DNA of 64,000 nt. Source: Tridacna crocea (taxonomy: Eukaryota; Mollusca; Bivalvia; Cardiida; Cardiidae). The DNA is taken from assembly GCA_943736015.1 (NCBI GenBank), contig OX031060.1, forward strand, positions 19,111,231 to 19,175,230, in the 5' to 3' direction. The position numbers were made by a program, and so were the translations under genes. Under the pieces are notes generated by a model. It did no database searches. It worked only from the letters and a program-made list of their open reading frames with translations, and was not told the DNA's origin. Shown one piece after another: positions 1 to 13,700 of the stretch (positions within the stretch are counted from its first letter, which is position 1; every line of letters begins with the position of its first letter).

Positions 1-281
1 TCTTTTAAACAAATTTCAGTTTTTGAGTTACATTTAATTTGTCCTCTCTTTCCGACGTATTTTCGCCTCTCACCTCTGCTGAAGCATGTGAGAAAAGTAG
101 TTGGTGGCTTTGGAAAGAAAGCTGTGTTAGTATAGTTGTAAGAAAGCCAGGAAACACATGTGCGTCACCGACCACCATGATATGACCTTAGCTGTTAAAG
201 TGGTGTTAAACCCCAAATACAACCAACCAACCAACTGATTTGTCCTCTGCAAGTGATTTGACTAGTTTGGTAAGGCGTTAA
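1..281 (-). mobile_element. Family A MITE remnant split by a SINE
   Basis: The right half of a family A element runs 1-46 and resumes at 248-281, ending GGCGTTAA. The interruption is the SINE at 47-237. Confidence 0.75.
47..237 (+). mobile_element. tRNA-derived SINE, 5'-truncated
   Basis: SINE body and ACCA-repeat tail without the tRNA-like head. Flanked by the 10-bp duplication ATTTGTCCTC (37-46, 238-247), which proves insertion into a MITE. Confidence 0.85.
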
Positions 282-318
282 AAAAGAGATAATGCTGGTA
301 ACTAGAAAGTAGGTTTTT

Positions 319-547
319 TTAACCCTTTACCCCATAAGGCATTTCTATGGTATATCTAATTGACCCTAAATAACAGTAAGGGTGAAGCCATTTCTTATGT
401 ATGTATGACACCTTTTGATAGCATAGAAAACATTGTGACAAAAGGTGAAATTGCTCGTCGTGAGCAATTTCACCTTTTGCCACAATGTTTCCCAAAGGCT
501 CCCACAAGCAATGCGTAGAAATGAGTATCTGTGGAGTAAAGGGTTAA
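319..547 (-). mobile_element. Family B MITE
   Basis: Full length with TTAACCCTTTACC at the left and GTAAAGGGTTAA at the right; central palindrome around 455 (TTGCTCGTCGTGAGCAA). Confidence 0.88.
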
Positions 548-730
548 GCAACCAGTGCTTTCTTCTCACGCTTTGTTTACATCCTTTTGAACTATTTATT
601 GCTACTCAGGAATAACATTTAAAAGTTTAAAAAACATTGTAAAAAGGGAAAAAACTACTGACAAAGCTACAGAGGTCAAAGAATGTTTATATGTATTATA
701 ATAACTATGTTAACCCTAAGGCTGCATGAC

Positions 731-948
731 TTAACCCATTACCAAACGACAATATTTTAGACTGGTCCAAATTGAAAGCATATTTGCAGACGACAAAATA
801 AAGGTGACTGAAATATTGAAATTTTTTCTGGGAAGGGTAGAAAACACTGTGGGAAAAGGAGAAAATGCTGGTTACCAGCATTTTCTCCTTTTCCCACAGT
901 GTTTTTAAAAGGGGCGTCAAAAGTAGGGATTGTGTGATAATGAGTTAA
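731..948 (+). mobile_element. Family A MITE
   Basis: TTAACCCATTACC to AATGAGTTAA. Stem ends read CACTGTGGG/CCCACAGTG, a paired variant of the usual ATTGTGGG. Carries AATAAA on the + strand. Confidence 0.87.
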
Positions 949-983
949 ATTAAGGAACTTTTGCAGACAGTGATAAGGAGATG

Positions 984-1212
984 TTAAGCCTTTACCGCAC
1001 AATGCCAACTTTTGATGCTCCTGAAAAAGAGGCCTTTTGAAAACATTGTGGGAAAAGAAGAAAATGCTGGTAACCAGCATTTTCTCCTTTTCCCACAATG
1101 TTTTCTACTCTATCCAAGAAAAATTACACCATTTGAGCCACACTGAAATTTTCATCTGCTAATGCTTTCAATTTGGACAGTGCTAAAATTTTGTCGTCTG
1201 GTAAAGGGTTAA
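984..1212 (-). mobile_element. Family A MITE
   Basis: Starts TTAAGCCTTTACC, ends GGTAAAGGGTTAA; full hairpin at about 1042-1101. Confidence 0.88.
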
Positions 1213-1331
1213 TCCCCCAAAAAGAAAGTTTTTTTGGAAGGAAAATCTTAGCTTTTACTTTCAGCTTGAAGTTTCATTTCACTTATTTAACAAGATGAGG
1301 GTTAACATTAAGCTGGTTATAAAAGGAAGTT

Positions 1332-1560
1332 TTAACCTTTTACCACACAATCCCGAATTTTAATGACCCTAGGAAAGGAGCTTTTTGAAAACATTGTGGG
1401 AAAAGGAGAAAATGCTTGTAACCAGCATTTTCTTCATTTCCCACAATATTTTCTTCCCTTCATAACACAAATTTCAATTCTTTAGTCACATTTATTTTGT
1501 CGTCTGAAAATGCTTTCAATTTGGATCAGTCTAAAATTTTGTTGTTTGGTAAAGAGTTAA
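1332..1560 (-). mobile_element. Family A MITE
   Basis: TTAACCTTTTACC to GTAAAGAGTTAA, 34 bp upstream of the acceptor of receptor exon 1. Confidence 0.88.
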
Positions 1561-1593
1561 AGAGTAAACAGTAGCCTACTGATTGTTTCCTAG

Positions 1594-1767
1594 AATGTGG
1601 TGCACCAGAAATCATTGATAATGGTAAAGTATTGTATACAAGAACAACATTTGGCAGCAGAGTGACGTATTCCTGCAACATTGGCTATGAGCTACAGGGA
1701 GACTCGATATTGACCTGTCAAGCAGATGGAACATGGAGTGGATCCCCACCTATCTGCAACATACTAA
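1594..1767 (+). CDS. Receptor exon 1: sushi/CCP domain 1
   Basis: The acceptor is TTTCCTAG and the donor GTGAGT. Both flanking introns are phase 1, the usual arrangement for an exon encoding one sushi module. The four cysteines and the late Trp are visible (ECGAPEI-type start, [22 protein letters not shown]). It is the first exon seen; its 5' partner is off the window. Confidence 0.93.
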
Positions 1768-4700
1768 GTGAGTATTATACCAATTACAAATCAAATCACC
1801 ACTTAACCCTTTACTCCATAGACACTCATTTATACCCCAGCAAACGAAGTTTGTGGGGGGTATACTGGAATCAGCCTGTTGGTCGGGTGGTCAGTCTGTC
1901 GTAAAATCTTGTCTGGACAACTTCTCCTACATTTTCTGTCTGATTCACTTTAAACTTGGCAGAAGTTTTCATGAAAATTCTATGAAGAATTAATGAGTTA
2001 TTGCCCCTGATTCAAATTTAAAATGCTTGTCCGGACAACTCCTCCTACAATATCAGTTCCATTCACCTTATACATGGCAGAAGTGTCCATTTGGATTTGC
2101 AGATGTGCAAGACGCAAATTTTGTGAAAATTCCGTCAAGAATTACTGAGTGATTGCCCCTGATTTGACTTAAAAATGCTTGTTCGGACAACTCCTCCTAC
2201 AGTTTCTGTCTGATTCACTTTAAACTTGGCAGTACTAGTGCTAATTAGGAGTTGTAGATGTGAAAGAGCAACTTTCGTGAAAATTCTATGAAGAATTAAC
2301 AAGTTATTGCCCCTGTGACATGAAATATAGGGGTGGGGGTATTTATCACCTGTAGTGATAGTTCTTCTTGTTTTGACATATCAACAACAGACAGCTTTTG
2401 AAAACATTGTGGGAAAAGGAGAAATTCCTCATAACGAGCAATTTCTCCTTTTCCCACACTTTTTTCCACTCATTCAGATATTTGTATCCTCATTTGTCCA
2501 TATTTTTCACGCCATATCTTTATTTGCAGCTGAAATGGAAGAGCCTCAAATTGGCATATCAGGTAAAGGGTTAACTCATTACCAAACGACAACATTTTAG
2601 GTGTGTCCAAATCGGAAGCATTTGCAGACAAAATAAAAGTGAGCGAGAAAATGAGTGGTAAAGAATTAACCCTTTACCAAACAATCCCTGGTTTTTACGA
2701 CCCTGAGATAGAAGCCTTTTGAAAACACTGTGGGAAAAGGAGATAATTCTTGTAACCAGCATTTTTTTTCCTTTTCCCACAGGGTTTTCATCCCTTTCCA
2801 AATAAAATTTCAATTTTTGATTCACATTCAAATTTTATTTTGTCATTTGCTTTCAATTTGGACAAGTCCAAAATTTTGTTGTTTGGTAAAGAGTTAAATC
2901 AAACTCCATTCAACAGCCTGCGAAGAGCTCCAAGACATTCCAAATGGACAAGTAGACACAGGTGATGGTCTGGTTTATGGGGATGTGGCTACGTACACAT
3001 GTGATGATGGTCACACATTGATTGGTGAATCCACAAGACAGTGTGGTGCCTCAGGGACTTGGATTGGTGCACCCCCAGTATGCCAGCCCATAGGTAATTA
3101 TAGAAACAATTTTAGAATCAAGTTCTATTTCCTTACCCCATTACCACATAATCCCCACTTTTGACGACCCTGAGAAAGAACCCTTGAAAAAACATTGTGG
3201 GAAAAGGAGAAAATGCTGGTTACCCGCATTTTCTCCTTTTCTTGCGATGTTTTCTACCCTTCACAAAAAAAAAATTCAAATTTTCAATCACTTTTATTTT
3301 TTTCGTCGGCAAATGCTTTCGTTTGGGACAAGCCTAAATACATATTGTTGTTTGGTAATGAGTTAAATACACATTGGCTACCATAAGTAAACAATGTGGG
3401 TATTAAAATGCATCTAAATTATACCATTTCAGACTATGAAAATCTGTTATTGTATGGCTTGTCCAAGTGATAGTAGCTGGCAGAAAATGAATTTTAAAAC
3501 TAGCTGAATAGTTGCCAAGTAGCTCAGTGGTTAGCATATTGGACTCGTGACCTGGTGGTCATGAGCTCAATACCCTGTGGAGACGATTGTTCTTTGCAGA
3601 GAATTTTCGCCTCTCACCTCTGACACATTTGAAAAAAGTAGTAAGTGACTTATAAAGAAAGTTGTACCAACGCCGGTGTAAGAAATCAAGGAAACACTTG
3701 CGTAGGTGCACTGACTGCTTTGGTATTAAAGTCCAATTCCATCAGTCGCTCAATGTACATAAAACTAGAACTATTAGAAACTGGTTTAATGTGTCTTTTA
3801 ACCCTTTACTCCATAGATACTCAGTTCTACGCATTGCTTGTAGGAGCCTTTGGAAAACATTGTGGCAAAAGGTGAAATTGCTCGTGACGAGCAATTTCAC
3901 CTTTTGTCACAATGTTTTCTGTGCTATCAAAAGTTCTCATATACACATAAGAAACAGCTTCATCCTAGCTGTTATATAGGGTCAATTAGAGATACCATAG
4001 AAATGTCTTATGGGGTAAAGGGTTCATTGCTTTGATTTTAGAAATTTGTGAGCAAAGTGCTCTATGAAGAAAGGTTGTTGTTTTTCAGTTATACCTATAA
4101 CAACATGTCCAGAGACCCAAGACAGCACATATAACTATGTATGGAGTGTGCAGCAGATTGGACAAACTAGTAGCAAACAGTGTCCTGATGGATTCACAGG
4201 TAAGCAGATGGTGGTTATTGGTGATCTAGATATTTTTATACATAACCCATTGTACAAGACAGTCCCATACTTTTAGCATTCTGTTGGACAGGGCTTTGAA
4301 AATATGGTAGGAAAAGGAGAACATTCTGGTAACTAGCATTTCCTCTTTTTTTTTTTGATGATGTTTTCCTTTCCAAAGACAACTTCCAGCACCATGTAAT
4401 GGATGAATGATCAGCATCAATGACAGTGACATGTGCTGTTTCAGACGTATTTTCACAGAGCATGGATGATGATGATTATTATTAATATTATTATGATCTC
4501 ATGTTAACAAGCACATGATTATTATTGTTAAGATAAAAACTGATTTTTTTTTTCCAATTGGTCTTTAAAATTTTACTACAGATACATATGATTAATGATG
4601 ATGGTGACTGATGATGATGATTATGTACAGAGAATTTTGATTTTGATTTTTGTTGCTGTTGATGAGTTAAAATGGAGTTAAACTTTAATTCAATCAAGCA

Positions 4701-7700
4701 GTTGTTGTTGTTGATGGTGATTATCATGATGATGATGATGGTGGGGCAGGGTGTGGTGTTGGTGAAGGTAATGATGTTGATCTTGTTGTTGATGATGATG
4801 ATGATGATGATGATAGTTTCAAAATTATGGTTATGATGTAGATGATGATTTTGTGTAACATAACTCTTGTATGTTTGTATTTTTTGTCAACCCTTGTAAT
4901 GTTATATGAGAATAATTACAATAAATGGTTTGATTTGATTTGACTCATACATTCTATAACAGAGAGTATCTATCTACAGGCACAGTAACAAGAGACTGTA
5001 GAGAGGGTGGTCTGTGGTCAGAAACAAATTACAACTGTATCAGAGAAGCTGTTATTGATGTACAAAATAAGGTAAATTATATTTACATCAACTATTTCAT
5101 CTATATAGCACTAACACTAACCAGTTCTTTATAATCTACTTATTCATCATGGACAAAACCTGTTTAACTGTTTACCAAACAAGCCCTGGGTTTTACGTGT
5201 CTGCGCCCGCCAGGGTGGCTCAGTGGTGAGCGTGTCGGACTCACGACCTGGTGGTTGTGAGTTCGATACCCAGTTGAGACAAACTTTCTTTCCGGCGTAT
5301 TTTCGCCTCTCACCTCTGCTGAAGCATGTGAGAAAAGTAGTTGGTGGCTTTGGAAAGAAAGTTGTGGTAGTACTGGTGTAACAAAGCCAGGAAACACACA
5401 TGCATCACCGATCGCCATAATAATTATGACCTATGCTGTTGAAATGGCATTAAACTCCAATACAACCAACATTTTACATTTCTGCAGTAAAAGTCTTTTG
5501 AAAACACTGTGGGAAAAGGAGAAATTGCTCGTAACGAGCAATTTCTCCTTTTCCCACAGTGTTTTTTACCCTTTTTGAGAACTTTCTGCCATTTACTCAC
5601 AATCTAAAATTGTCATCTGCAAACTCTTTTGGTTTGGAAGAGTCAAAACTTTGTTGTTTGGGAAAGGGTTAACTTTTTACCACACAACAAAATTTCTTAC
5701 TTGTCCAAATTGAAAGCACTTGCAGAAGGCAATTCAAATGTGGTTCAAATAAGAAATTGTCCTTTGAATGGGTAGAAAACTTCGTGGGATAAGGAGAAAA
5801 TGCTGGTCATATGCATTTTCTCCTTTTCCCACAAGGTTTCCCAAAGGAAAAAATTATAGACTGGTCCACATTGAAAGTATTAGATCTAGCAGGTGACAAA
5901 ATAAATGTGACTGAAAAAATGACATAATTATTGTTGCAAAAGTAGAAAATGCTGGTAACCAGCATTTTCTCCTTTTCCCACAATATTTTCTAAAGGCTTT
6001 AAATTTTGTCTCAAGGTCATTAAAAGTCAGGATTGTGTGGTAAAGAGTAATTTTGGACAGGTCAAAATTTTGTTCTGTGATAAAGGGTTTAACCCTTTAC
6101 CCCATAGATACTCATTTTTATGCATTGCTTTTAGGAACCTTTGTAAAACATTGTGGCAAAAGGTGAAATTGCTCTTGACGAGCAATTTCACCTTTTGTCA
6201 CAATATTTTCTATGCTATCAAAATGTGTCATATACACATAAGAAACAGCTTCATCCTTGCTGTTATTTAGGGTCAACTAGAGATACCATAGAAATACCTT
6301 ACAGGGTACATGGTTAATAATATGTGTTTTAATCACTTAAATTTGTTATTTATCAGGCTTCAACATTGAACCAAAACTCCTCAAGTGAGGAGATAGCGGA
6401 TACACTTGGAGAACTGTCAAATATTGCAAATATAACAGCAGAAGTCAATGACACAGGTGATGTGAATGCTGATCTGACACAAGGTGAACTACAGGTCCTT
6501 GCTGAGACACTTGATACAGTAGCAAGTGCTATTGTCAGTGAAACTCTGACAGATGAAATTTCAAACGTAAGATTTTTTAAAATAATTATAAAGAGCATAT
6601 TAACTCTTTACCAAATGACAAAATTACAGACTGGTCCAAATTGAAAGCACTTGCAGATGACAAAATAAAGGTTCCTCAAAAATTGTATTTTAAATTTAGT
6701 AGGGTAAAAAACATTGTGGGAAAAGGAGAAAATGCTGGTTACCAGCATTTTCTCCTTTTCCCGCAATGTTTTCAAAAGGCTTCTATCCCAGGGTTTTAAA
6801 AACAAGGGATTGTTTAGGAAAGGGTTCACTGAGTTTTGTGTATTTTGAATTTTCGTGACTCTTCATCTAATGATAACTTGGTTGGTGGGTTGGTTGGTTG
6901 TATTGGGTTTAATGCCACTTTAACAGCTAAGGTCATATCATGGCGGTAGGTGACACACATGTGTTTCCTGGCTTTCTCGTACCAGTACTAACACAACTTT
7001 CTTTCCAAAGCCACCGACTACTTTTCTCACATGCTTCAGCAGAGGTGAGAGGCGAAAATACGCTGGAAAGAAAGTTTGCCTCAACGGGGTATCGAACTCA
7101 CAACCACCAGGTCATGAGTCCGACGCGCTCACCACTGCACCACCCGGGCGGGCTTCTAATGATAACAGTACATGTATATCAGATAAAGGAAAGGTGCATG
7201 CTTTAAGATTTGGAAAATGAACTGGAGGCACTAACCCATTACCACACAATGCCAATTTTAAACAAACTTGAGAAAAAAGACTTTTGTAGGAAAAGGAGAA
7301 AATGCTGGTAACCAGCTCTAACAAGGATATTAATTTCACTTCAAGTTAACATAGATTAACATAAAACTCAGATAGAATCCAAAATACATAGATAAAAAGA
7401 ACTTGCTAATGCACAAAATTCTGTACGATTCAAATGCAGACAGTCTTTTTCCTTTGGTTTTGTGGCTCTTGCAGTGGCGTAATGTTCCCATACACTGTGT
7501 TAGTAAGCACTTTTCTTCTGTTTTTGATCAGGATTTCATGGAAGTTGCCAGCAATTTGATAGACGAGGAGAACTCAGATTCATGGCGAAATACTGTAAGT
7601 AATATTTATGTTCATGTATACAGATCTTTTACTCGTTACCAAACGCCATGCAATTGTTTGGACAGGACCAAATTCAAAGCATCTGCAGACGACATATTAA

Positions 7701-10700
7701 CTCTTAGTATTTTGATGATTTCTGACTTTAATGTTAGAAAATATTGTGGGAAAAGGAGAAAATGCTGGTTACCAGCATTTTCTCCTTTTCCCACAATGTT
7801 TTCCATAGGCTTTCATTCTTTTGATGCTATACCACATTAATCTCTGGTTTTTTTTTTTCTGTACTGCAGCAGATAACATCTGAAAACATAGTGGCAAAAG
7901 TCAAAAGATGGTGCTAATATCTGCTCAATAGTAAACCTTTATTAGATTTGTTTCATAGCAGGCAATTCTTCCTTTTGCAACAATGTTATCTTTTGTACTC
8001 TTTAGTAATTCTAAAGTTGTTTTGATTTTCCATACAAGGAAAGTGGAGCAGAGAGGATACTATCAGCTGTAGATCAGTTTGCTAGCACCCTGTCAACAAG
8101 ATTACAGACATCCAATGAAACAAGAAACATTATCACAAAGAAAAATATAGGTAAGTTGTAATATCTAAAGAAAAGGTAAATCTTAAAGATGGTTACTGCT
8201 CAGTTGTAAAGAATTTTTTACACCAGTTGCATTGCTAGCCGTAGTTTAATATGGTTGTTAAAAATCTTAGACAAAATCAATTTCCATATTGTAGGATGAC
8301 TTGCTTTGTATAATGCATTTCAAAGTTGTTTTAACTCTTTACTAAACAACAACATTTTAGACTGGTCCAAATTGAAAGCATTTGCAGACAACAAATTAAC
8401 TGTAACTCAAAAATTGATTTTTTTTTTCCAGCAGGGTAGAAAACATTTTGGGAAAAGGAGAAAATGCTGGTCACCAGCATTTTCTCCTTTTTCCACCATG
8501 TTTTCAAAGGTCTACCATCTTAGTGTCATAAAAACCAGGGACTGTTTGGTGTAGGGTTAAATCCTTTTCTGCCTAATCACCACTCATATTAGCCATGCTC
8601 TGGCTAAGGAGGGTTTAACCCTTTCCCAAACAATCCCTGGTTTTTACAAGCCTGAGAAAGAAGCCTCTAGAAAACATTGGGGGAAAAGGAGAAAATGCCG
8701 GTAACCAGCATTTTCTCCTTTTCCTACATTGTTTTCTACCCTGCTGGAACAGATTTCAAGTTTTGAGGTATGTTTATTATGTCGTCTGCTAATGCTTTCA
8801 ATTTGGACCAATCCAAAAACTTGTTGTTTGGTAAAGGGTTAATGGATCTCAGTGATGCTTGATGCCACATGAGTCATCACATTGTGATGGATAAGAAAAG
8901 ACCATTTTGTCAAGCAGCTTGCTGAATCATTAGATATAAACAGGTCCTTTATCATGAAGGAAATTAACCCTTTACTCCATAGATACTCATTTCTACACAT
9001 TGCTTGTAGGAGCCTTTGAAAAAACATTGTGACAAAAGGTGAAATTGCTCTTGACGAGCAATTTTATCTTTTGTCACAATGTTTTCTATGCTATCAAAAG
9101 GTGTCATTTACACATAAGAAACAGCTTCATCCTGTCTGTCATTTAGGGTCAATTAGAGATGCCATAGAAATGCCTTATGGGGTAAAGGGTTAACTCTTTA
9201 CCACACGAGAAAATTTTAGGCTGGTCCAAATTGAAAGCATTTGCAGATGACAAAATAAAGGTAAATGAAAAATTGAAATTTGTTCTGGGAAGGGTAGAAA
9301 ACACTGTGGGAAAAGGAGAAAATGCTGGTTACCAGCATTTTCTCCTTTTTCCACAGTGTTTTCAAAAGGCTTCCTTCTCAGGGGCGTCAAAAGTAGGATT
9401 TGTGTGGTAAAGGGTTAACCAATACAAAGTAGTGTCCATGGTTGTGAGGTAGAGTATTGGCCTCATAACCTAAAAGTCCTGTGTTTGATATCAGAGAGGG
9501 GGTGTCAACTTCGGGATTTTTCATTAGCCCACACATTCGATGCAAGTACTGGTGTAGTTCCAAGGAAGCAGAATCAAGAGAGATAAGTTTAAGTTGTAAG
9601 AAGTTGTTTCTCAATTGATGTAAAATAAATATGTTTAAACTGACCAATATGAAAAGTGTTGATCCAGATCAGCCTTACACATTACACCTCCTTTTCACAG
9701 ACCATTGCTCATATACATGTAGATATATTTTTCATACATGGATAGTGTTTCTTTTGCACAGTGCTTGAAGTGAAGAAAGTGGCAACAAATTCTGATTATG
9801 TGTTTCCAAATGCAAGTGAAGCAGAAGATTATGATGAGGATTGGGTACAGAATACAACCAGTGGTCTGACACTGTCCTCTGAGAACCTTCAGGGTATGTG
9901 GAAATATCATTTACTTTTTAACTTATTACCCACACAGCAATATTCTAGGCTTGTCCAAATGGAAAGCATTTGCAGACGACAAGTAAAAGTGACTGAAAAT
10001 TTGAAATTTGGTTTGTGAGGGGTAGAAAACATTGTGGGAAAAGGAGAAAATACAATATTTTCTGAAGGCTTCTTTTTCAGGGTTGTCAAAAGTAGGGATT
10101 GTGTGGTAATGGGTTAATGGTTTACTTGAAGACATAGAGGATATTTTTTTTTTACGTTGAAAGATCAAAATTTGTTTTATAGAGTGAAAATCATCGGTAA
10201 TATTTTCACAAGTGTTGCTCAATTGAACATCTTTAGAAGCTCTAAACCCCATTGAAGTCTTTTTATGAATTCATTGTCTGTTAGTTATTATCTCCTTTCT
10301 TCATAAACGTTTTTCACTAAAGGTATATGATAACAATGGTTTGCATATCTGTTTTGTCGTATCAAGCACCAGATTCAACGAAGGTGTCATCTTAGAAGCA
10401 CCTTTTACACTTGCAATTTAACCCTTTACCAAACAATCCCTGGTTTTTATGATCCTGAGAAAGAAGCCTTTTGAAAATATCGTGGGAAAAGGAGAAAATG
10501 CTGGTTACCAGCATTTTCTCCTTTTCCCACAAGGTTTTCTACCTTGCTCGAAACAAGTTTTAATTTTTAGTTACATTTATCTTGTCTTGTGCAAGTGCTT
10601 TCAATTTGGATCAGTCTAAAATTGTGTCGTTGGTAAAGGGTGAAACGGATTGGCTGTCCACACAGAAATTCAGAGTTGTATAATATTCCATTTATTCACC

Positions 10701-13700
10701 ATAGTCATTTCCCAAATGTACTGGTATACTGTAATACATGAACATGTATTTCAATTTTTCCTAGGGAATGAATCCTACATTACCCGCTCATCTATATACA
10801 GAGATGTGAGAGATATCCTTCCAACATACACAACAAATGAAAGGTACAGTATATAAAGTTTATTTCATTAGCTTGTGGTTAATATGGGGAAATATTTTCC
10901 GAAATAGGGAAAGGTATGCGAAAATAACAAGTGTATAAGGCACAAGTTATTTTGCAGACCTTTTCCTTTTGAGGCAAATATTTCCCCAAATTAACCACAA
11001 GCTAATGAAATAAATTATAGATTACATTTTCTCTGATTGTTTTGTCAATGAATGCCAGTTTCAAAAATAGTGATCTTAAGTCAATTAACCAGATACGTGA
11101 TATTTTCAAAAAGTAGTTCCAGATTTTCAGCAGGAGGAAAATATTCACTGTGACGGGGAAATAATTCCCCCCTCCCCCCAGCTTAAATTACGACATTTCT
11201 TTACCCATAACATTTCTAAAAAATAGACACATGAAATATAACATCTTTTTTTCACCATTTTTTAAACATTTTTTCCATATTTTTAGCTTTCCTGCTCACA
11301 GAAAAAATACATGAGGTAGTATTATCATATGTGCAAAATAAATGACAATTGCTGATACCTCTGTCATTATTACCGCAGACATTTACTGCAGATTGGACTA
11401 CAGTCACATACAAAAAGTATTTATGAGAAAGGCCGCCATCTTTGATTTATCCCAAAACTGACAGACTTGTTTGGGAGCTTAGACTAAGTTAACTTCTCAA
11501 AGGAACTAACTGAAAACTGTTTTTCCTTACCTTAATGCTTTGTGATTGGCCCTTTAACCCTTTACCATACAATGACGACTTTGAACAACCCTGAAAAAAA
11601 AGCCATTTGAAAACATTGTGGGAAAAGGGGAAAATGCTGGTAACCAGCATTTTCTCCTTTTCCCACAATGTTTTCAACCATTTCAAAGCAAAATTGCACC
11701 ATTTGAGCTACTTTGACATTGTCGCTTGCAAATGCTTTAAATTTGGATGGTCTAAATTTTGCCATGTGGTAAAGGGTTAAAGTGGATTACTGACATGATT
11801 TTCCTTGTAATTGATTAGTGAAGGTTAACTCATTACCACACGCGAAAATTTTAGACTGGTCCAAGTTGAAAGCATTTGCAGACGAAAAAATAAAGGTGAC
11901 TGAAAAATAGAAATTTGTTTTGGAAAGGGAAGAAAACACTGTGGAAAAAGGAGAAAATGCTGGTTACCAGCATTTTCTCCTTTTCCCACAGTGTTTTCAA
12001 AAGGCTTCTTTCTCAGGGGCGTCAAAAGTAGGGATTGAGTGGTAATGGGTTAATAATAAAACCTGGCGGATTGTCCATCCAAATTCTTCTTATTTCATGA
12101 AACAAGTATGCATTATTGTTGATGACATGGGGTCTATTTGCGAGTTTTCACTTGATATAAAGCCAAACCTTTCTATTATGTTCAGATCAGGTGATTATGC
12201 TGGCTAGGAAACTGATTTATGGTTGTTTGTGGTGATGTATTCTTGAATTCTAAGACCAGCATTTTCCCCTTTCCCTGCATTGTTTTCAAAAACTATCTTG
12301 ACCTTGGTTGTGAAAACTCAGGATCATATAAAAGGTCAATGGTTTATTCTTCATGTGGAGTAAATATTTATTCAGATCTGCAGATGATGATGATACAGAA
12401 ATCAATGGCCCAGTCATAGCTCTGTCTGTACAGCCACCCCTTGGCAGACTTGATCCCCCTGTTACCATTATATTTGAGCACACAAAGGTAAGTAATCTTT
12501 TAACACTATTCTTCATATTTACATATAATTTGATATTTAAAGACTAAAGTGATATAAATCTATTAACTGCCACTGTGTGGTGGATAGATTGCTTTTGGGA
12601 AAGAAGGGGGGGGGGGGTGTGGAGGGAGATGAGGGGGTTAGTGGTGGTTTAGTACTGGCCTGTCAGCCTGTCATATTGGGTGGAGAGGGATGTTCGAAGG
12701 ACAGGTGACTCTGAGCTCAGTTAACCTCTGAAAGCTGTGGAACTACACACACCCATGAGAACCGGTTAGGTTTCCATTTGTCATAAGTTTATATTTATTT
12801 TGTAGACTTCTTAACCCTTTACTAAACAATCCAAAATGTTAACAACCATACAGAAGAAGGCTTTTGAAAACAGTAGCGGAAAATGAGAAAATGTTGGTAG
12901 TCAGCAGTTTTTCCTTTATAACAATTTTTTCTTCACTGTGAAGGACAAATTTTATCTTTGAAGTAACATTTACCGTCTTCTATTGTATTTAATTTGGATT
13001 AATCTTAAATTATGTTATTGGGTCATGAAAGATCTATGTAAAGCAATCAGTTTTTAACTATATGTTGACTAACCTTTTCCCAAACAATCCCTGGTTTTTA
13101 CAGTTAAGGAATAGAAGCCTTTTGAAAACATTGTGGAAAAAGGAGAAAAGGCTGGCAACCAGCATTTTCTCCTTTTCCCACAATGTTTTCTACCTTATCA
13201 TATAGAAAAATCATCTATTTAGCAACTGTTAATTTATCATCTGCAAAATGCTTCCAATTTGGTCTGGTCCAAAATTTGCCATTTGGGAAAGGATTTAGTA
13301 AGTGTTCTTTGGCATTTCCATTTATTAAATATGCTTTATTAACTTATGATTTATTTCATTATTTTGCAGAAAGGCTCAAGAAATGCAACTTGCAACTTCT
13401 GGTCCTTTGCTGAGTAAGCATCTATTGTATATATTTCAATCATGCCTATAATGAAATTAGTCTGTTTATTTCTTGATTCATTGATTGACTCATTCATTGA
13501 TCCATCCGTCTGTCTATCCATCTATCCAGCCACCCTTCTATCCATCCACTCTTCCATCCATCCATGTTTGCTTTTTTGATTCCTCATATATTTCATTTCT
13601 TTTTTTTCTTTGTAAGCCCTTCATCTGTTTTAATATTATATAAGACTGCTTCACTATGTTCCTGTCATTGAAATTACAACATCAATATTTTGGCTGAAAT

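Noticed and set aside
3516-3590. Possible tRNA genes at SINE heads (also 5210 and 25 kb)
   Set aside because: A and B boxes are present but the acceptor stem does not pair, and each is fused to a SINE body.
6940-7206. Open frame with VFPGF and [10 protein letters not shown], also seen at 5164-5418
   Set aside because: It is the translated SINE body and recurs with the SINE.
11825-12025. Many similar open frames of about 60-80 codons containing [20 protein letters not shown]
   Set aside because: They are translations of the family A hairpin and its flanks, recur in every copy and orientation, and have no domain or splice support.
12353-12547. Start codon at 12353 as an independent gene start
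   Set aside because: The coding part is receptor exon 10, entered through an acceptor at 12375; the upstream Met is intronic.
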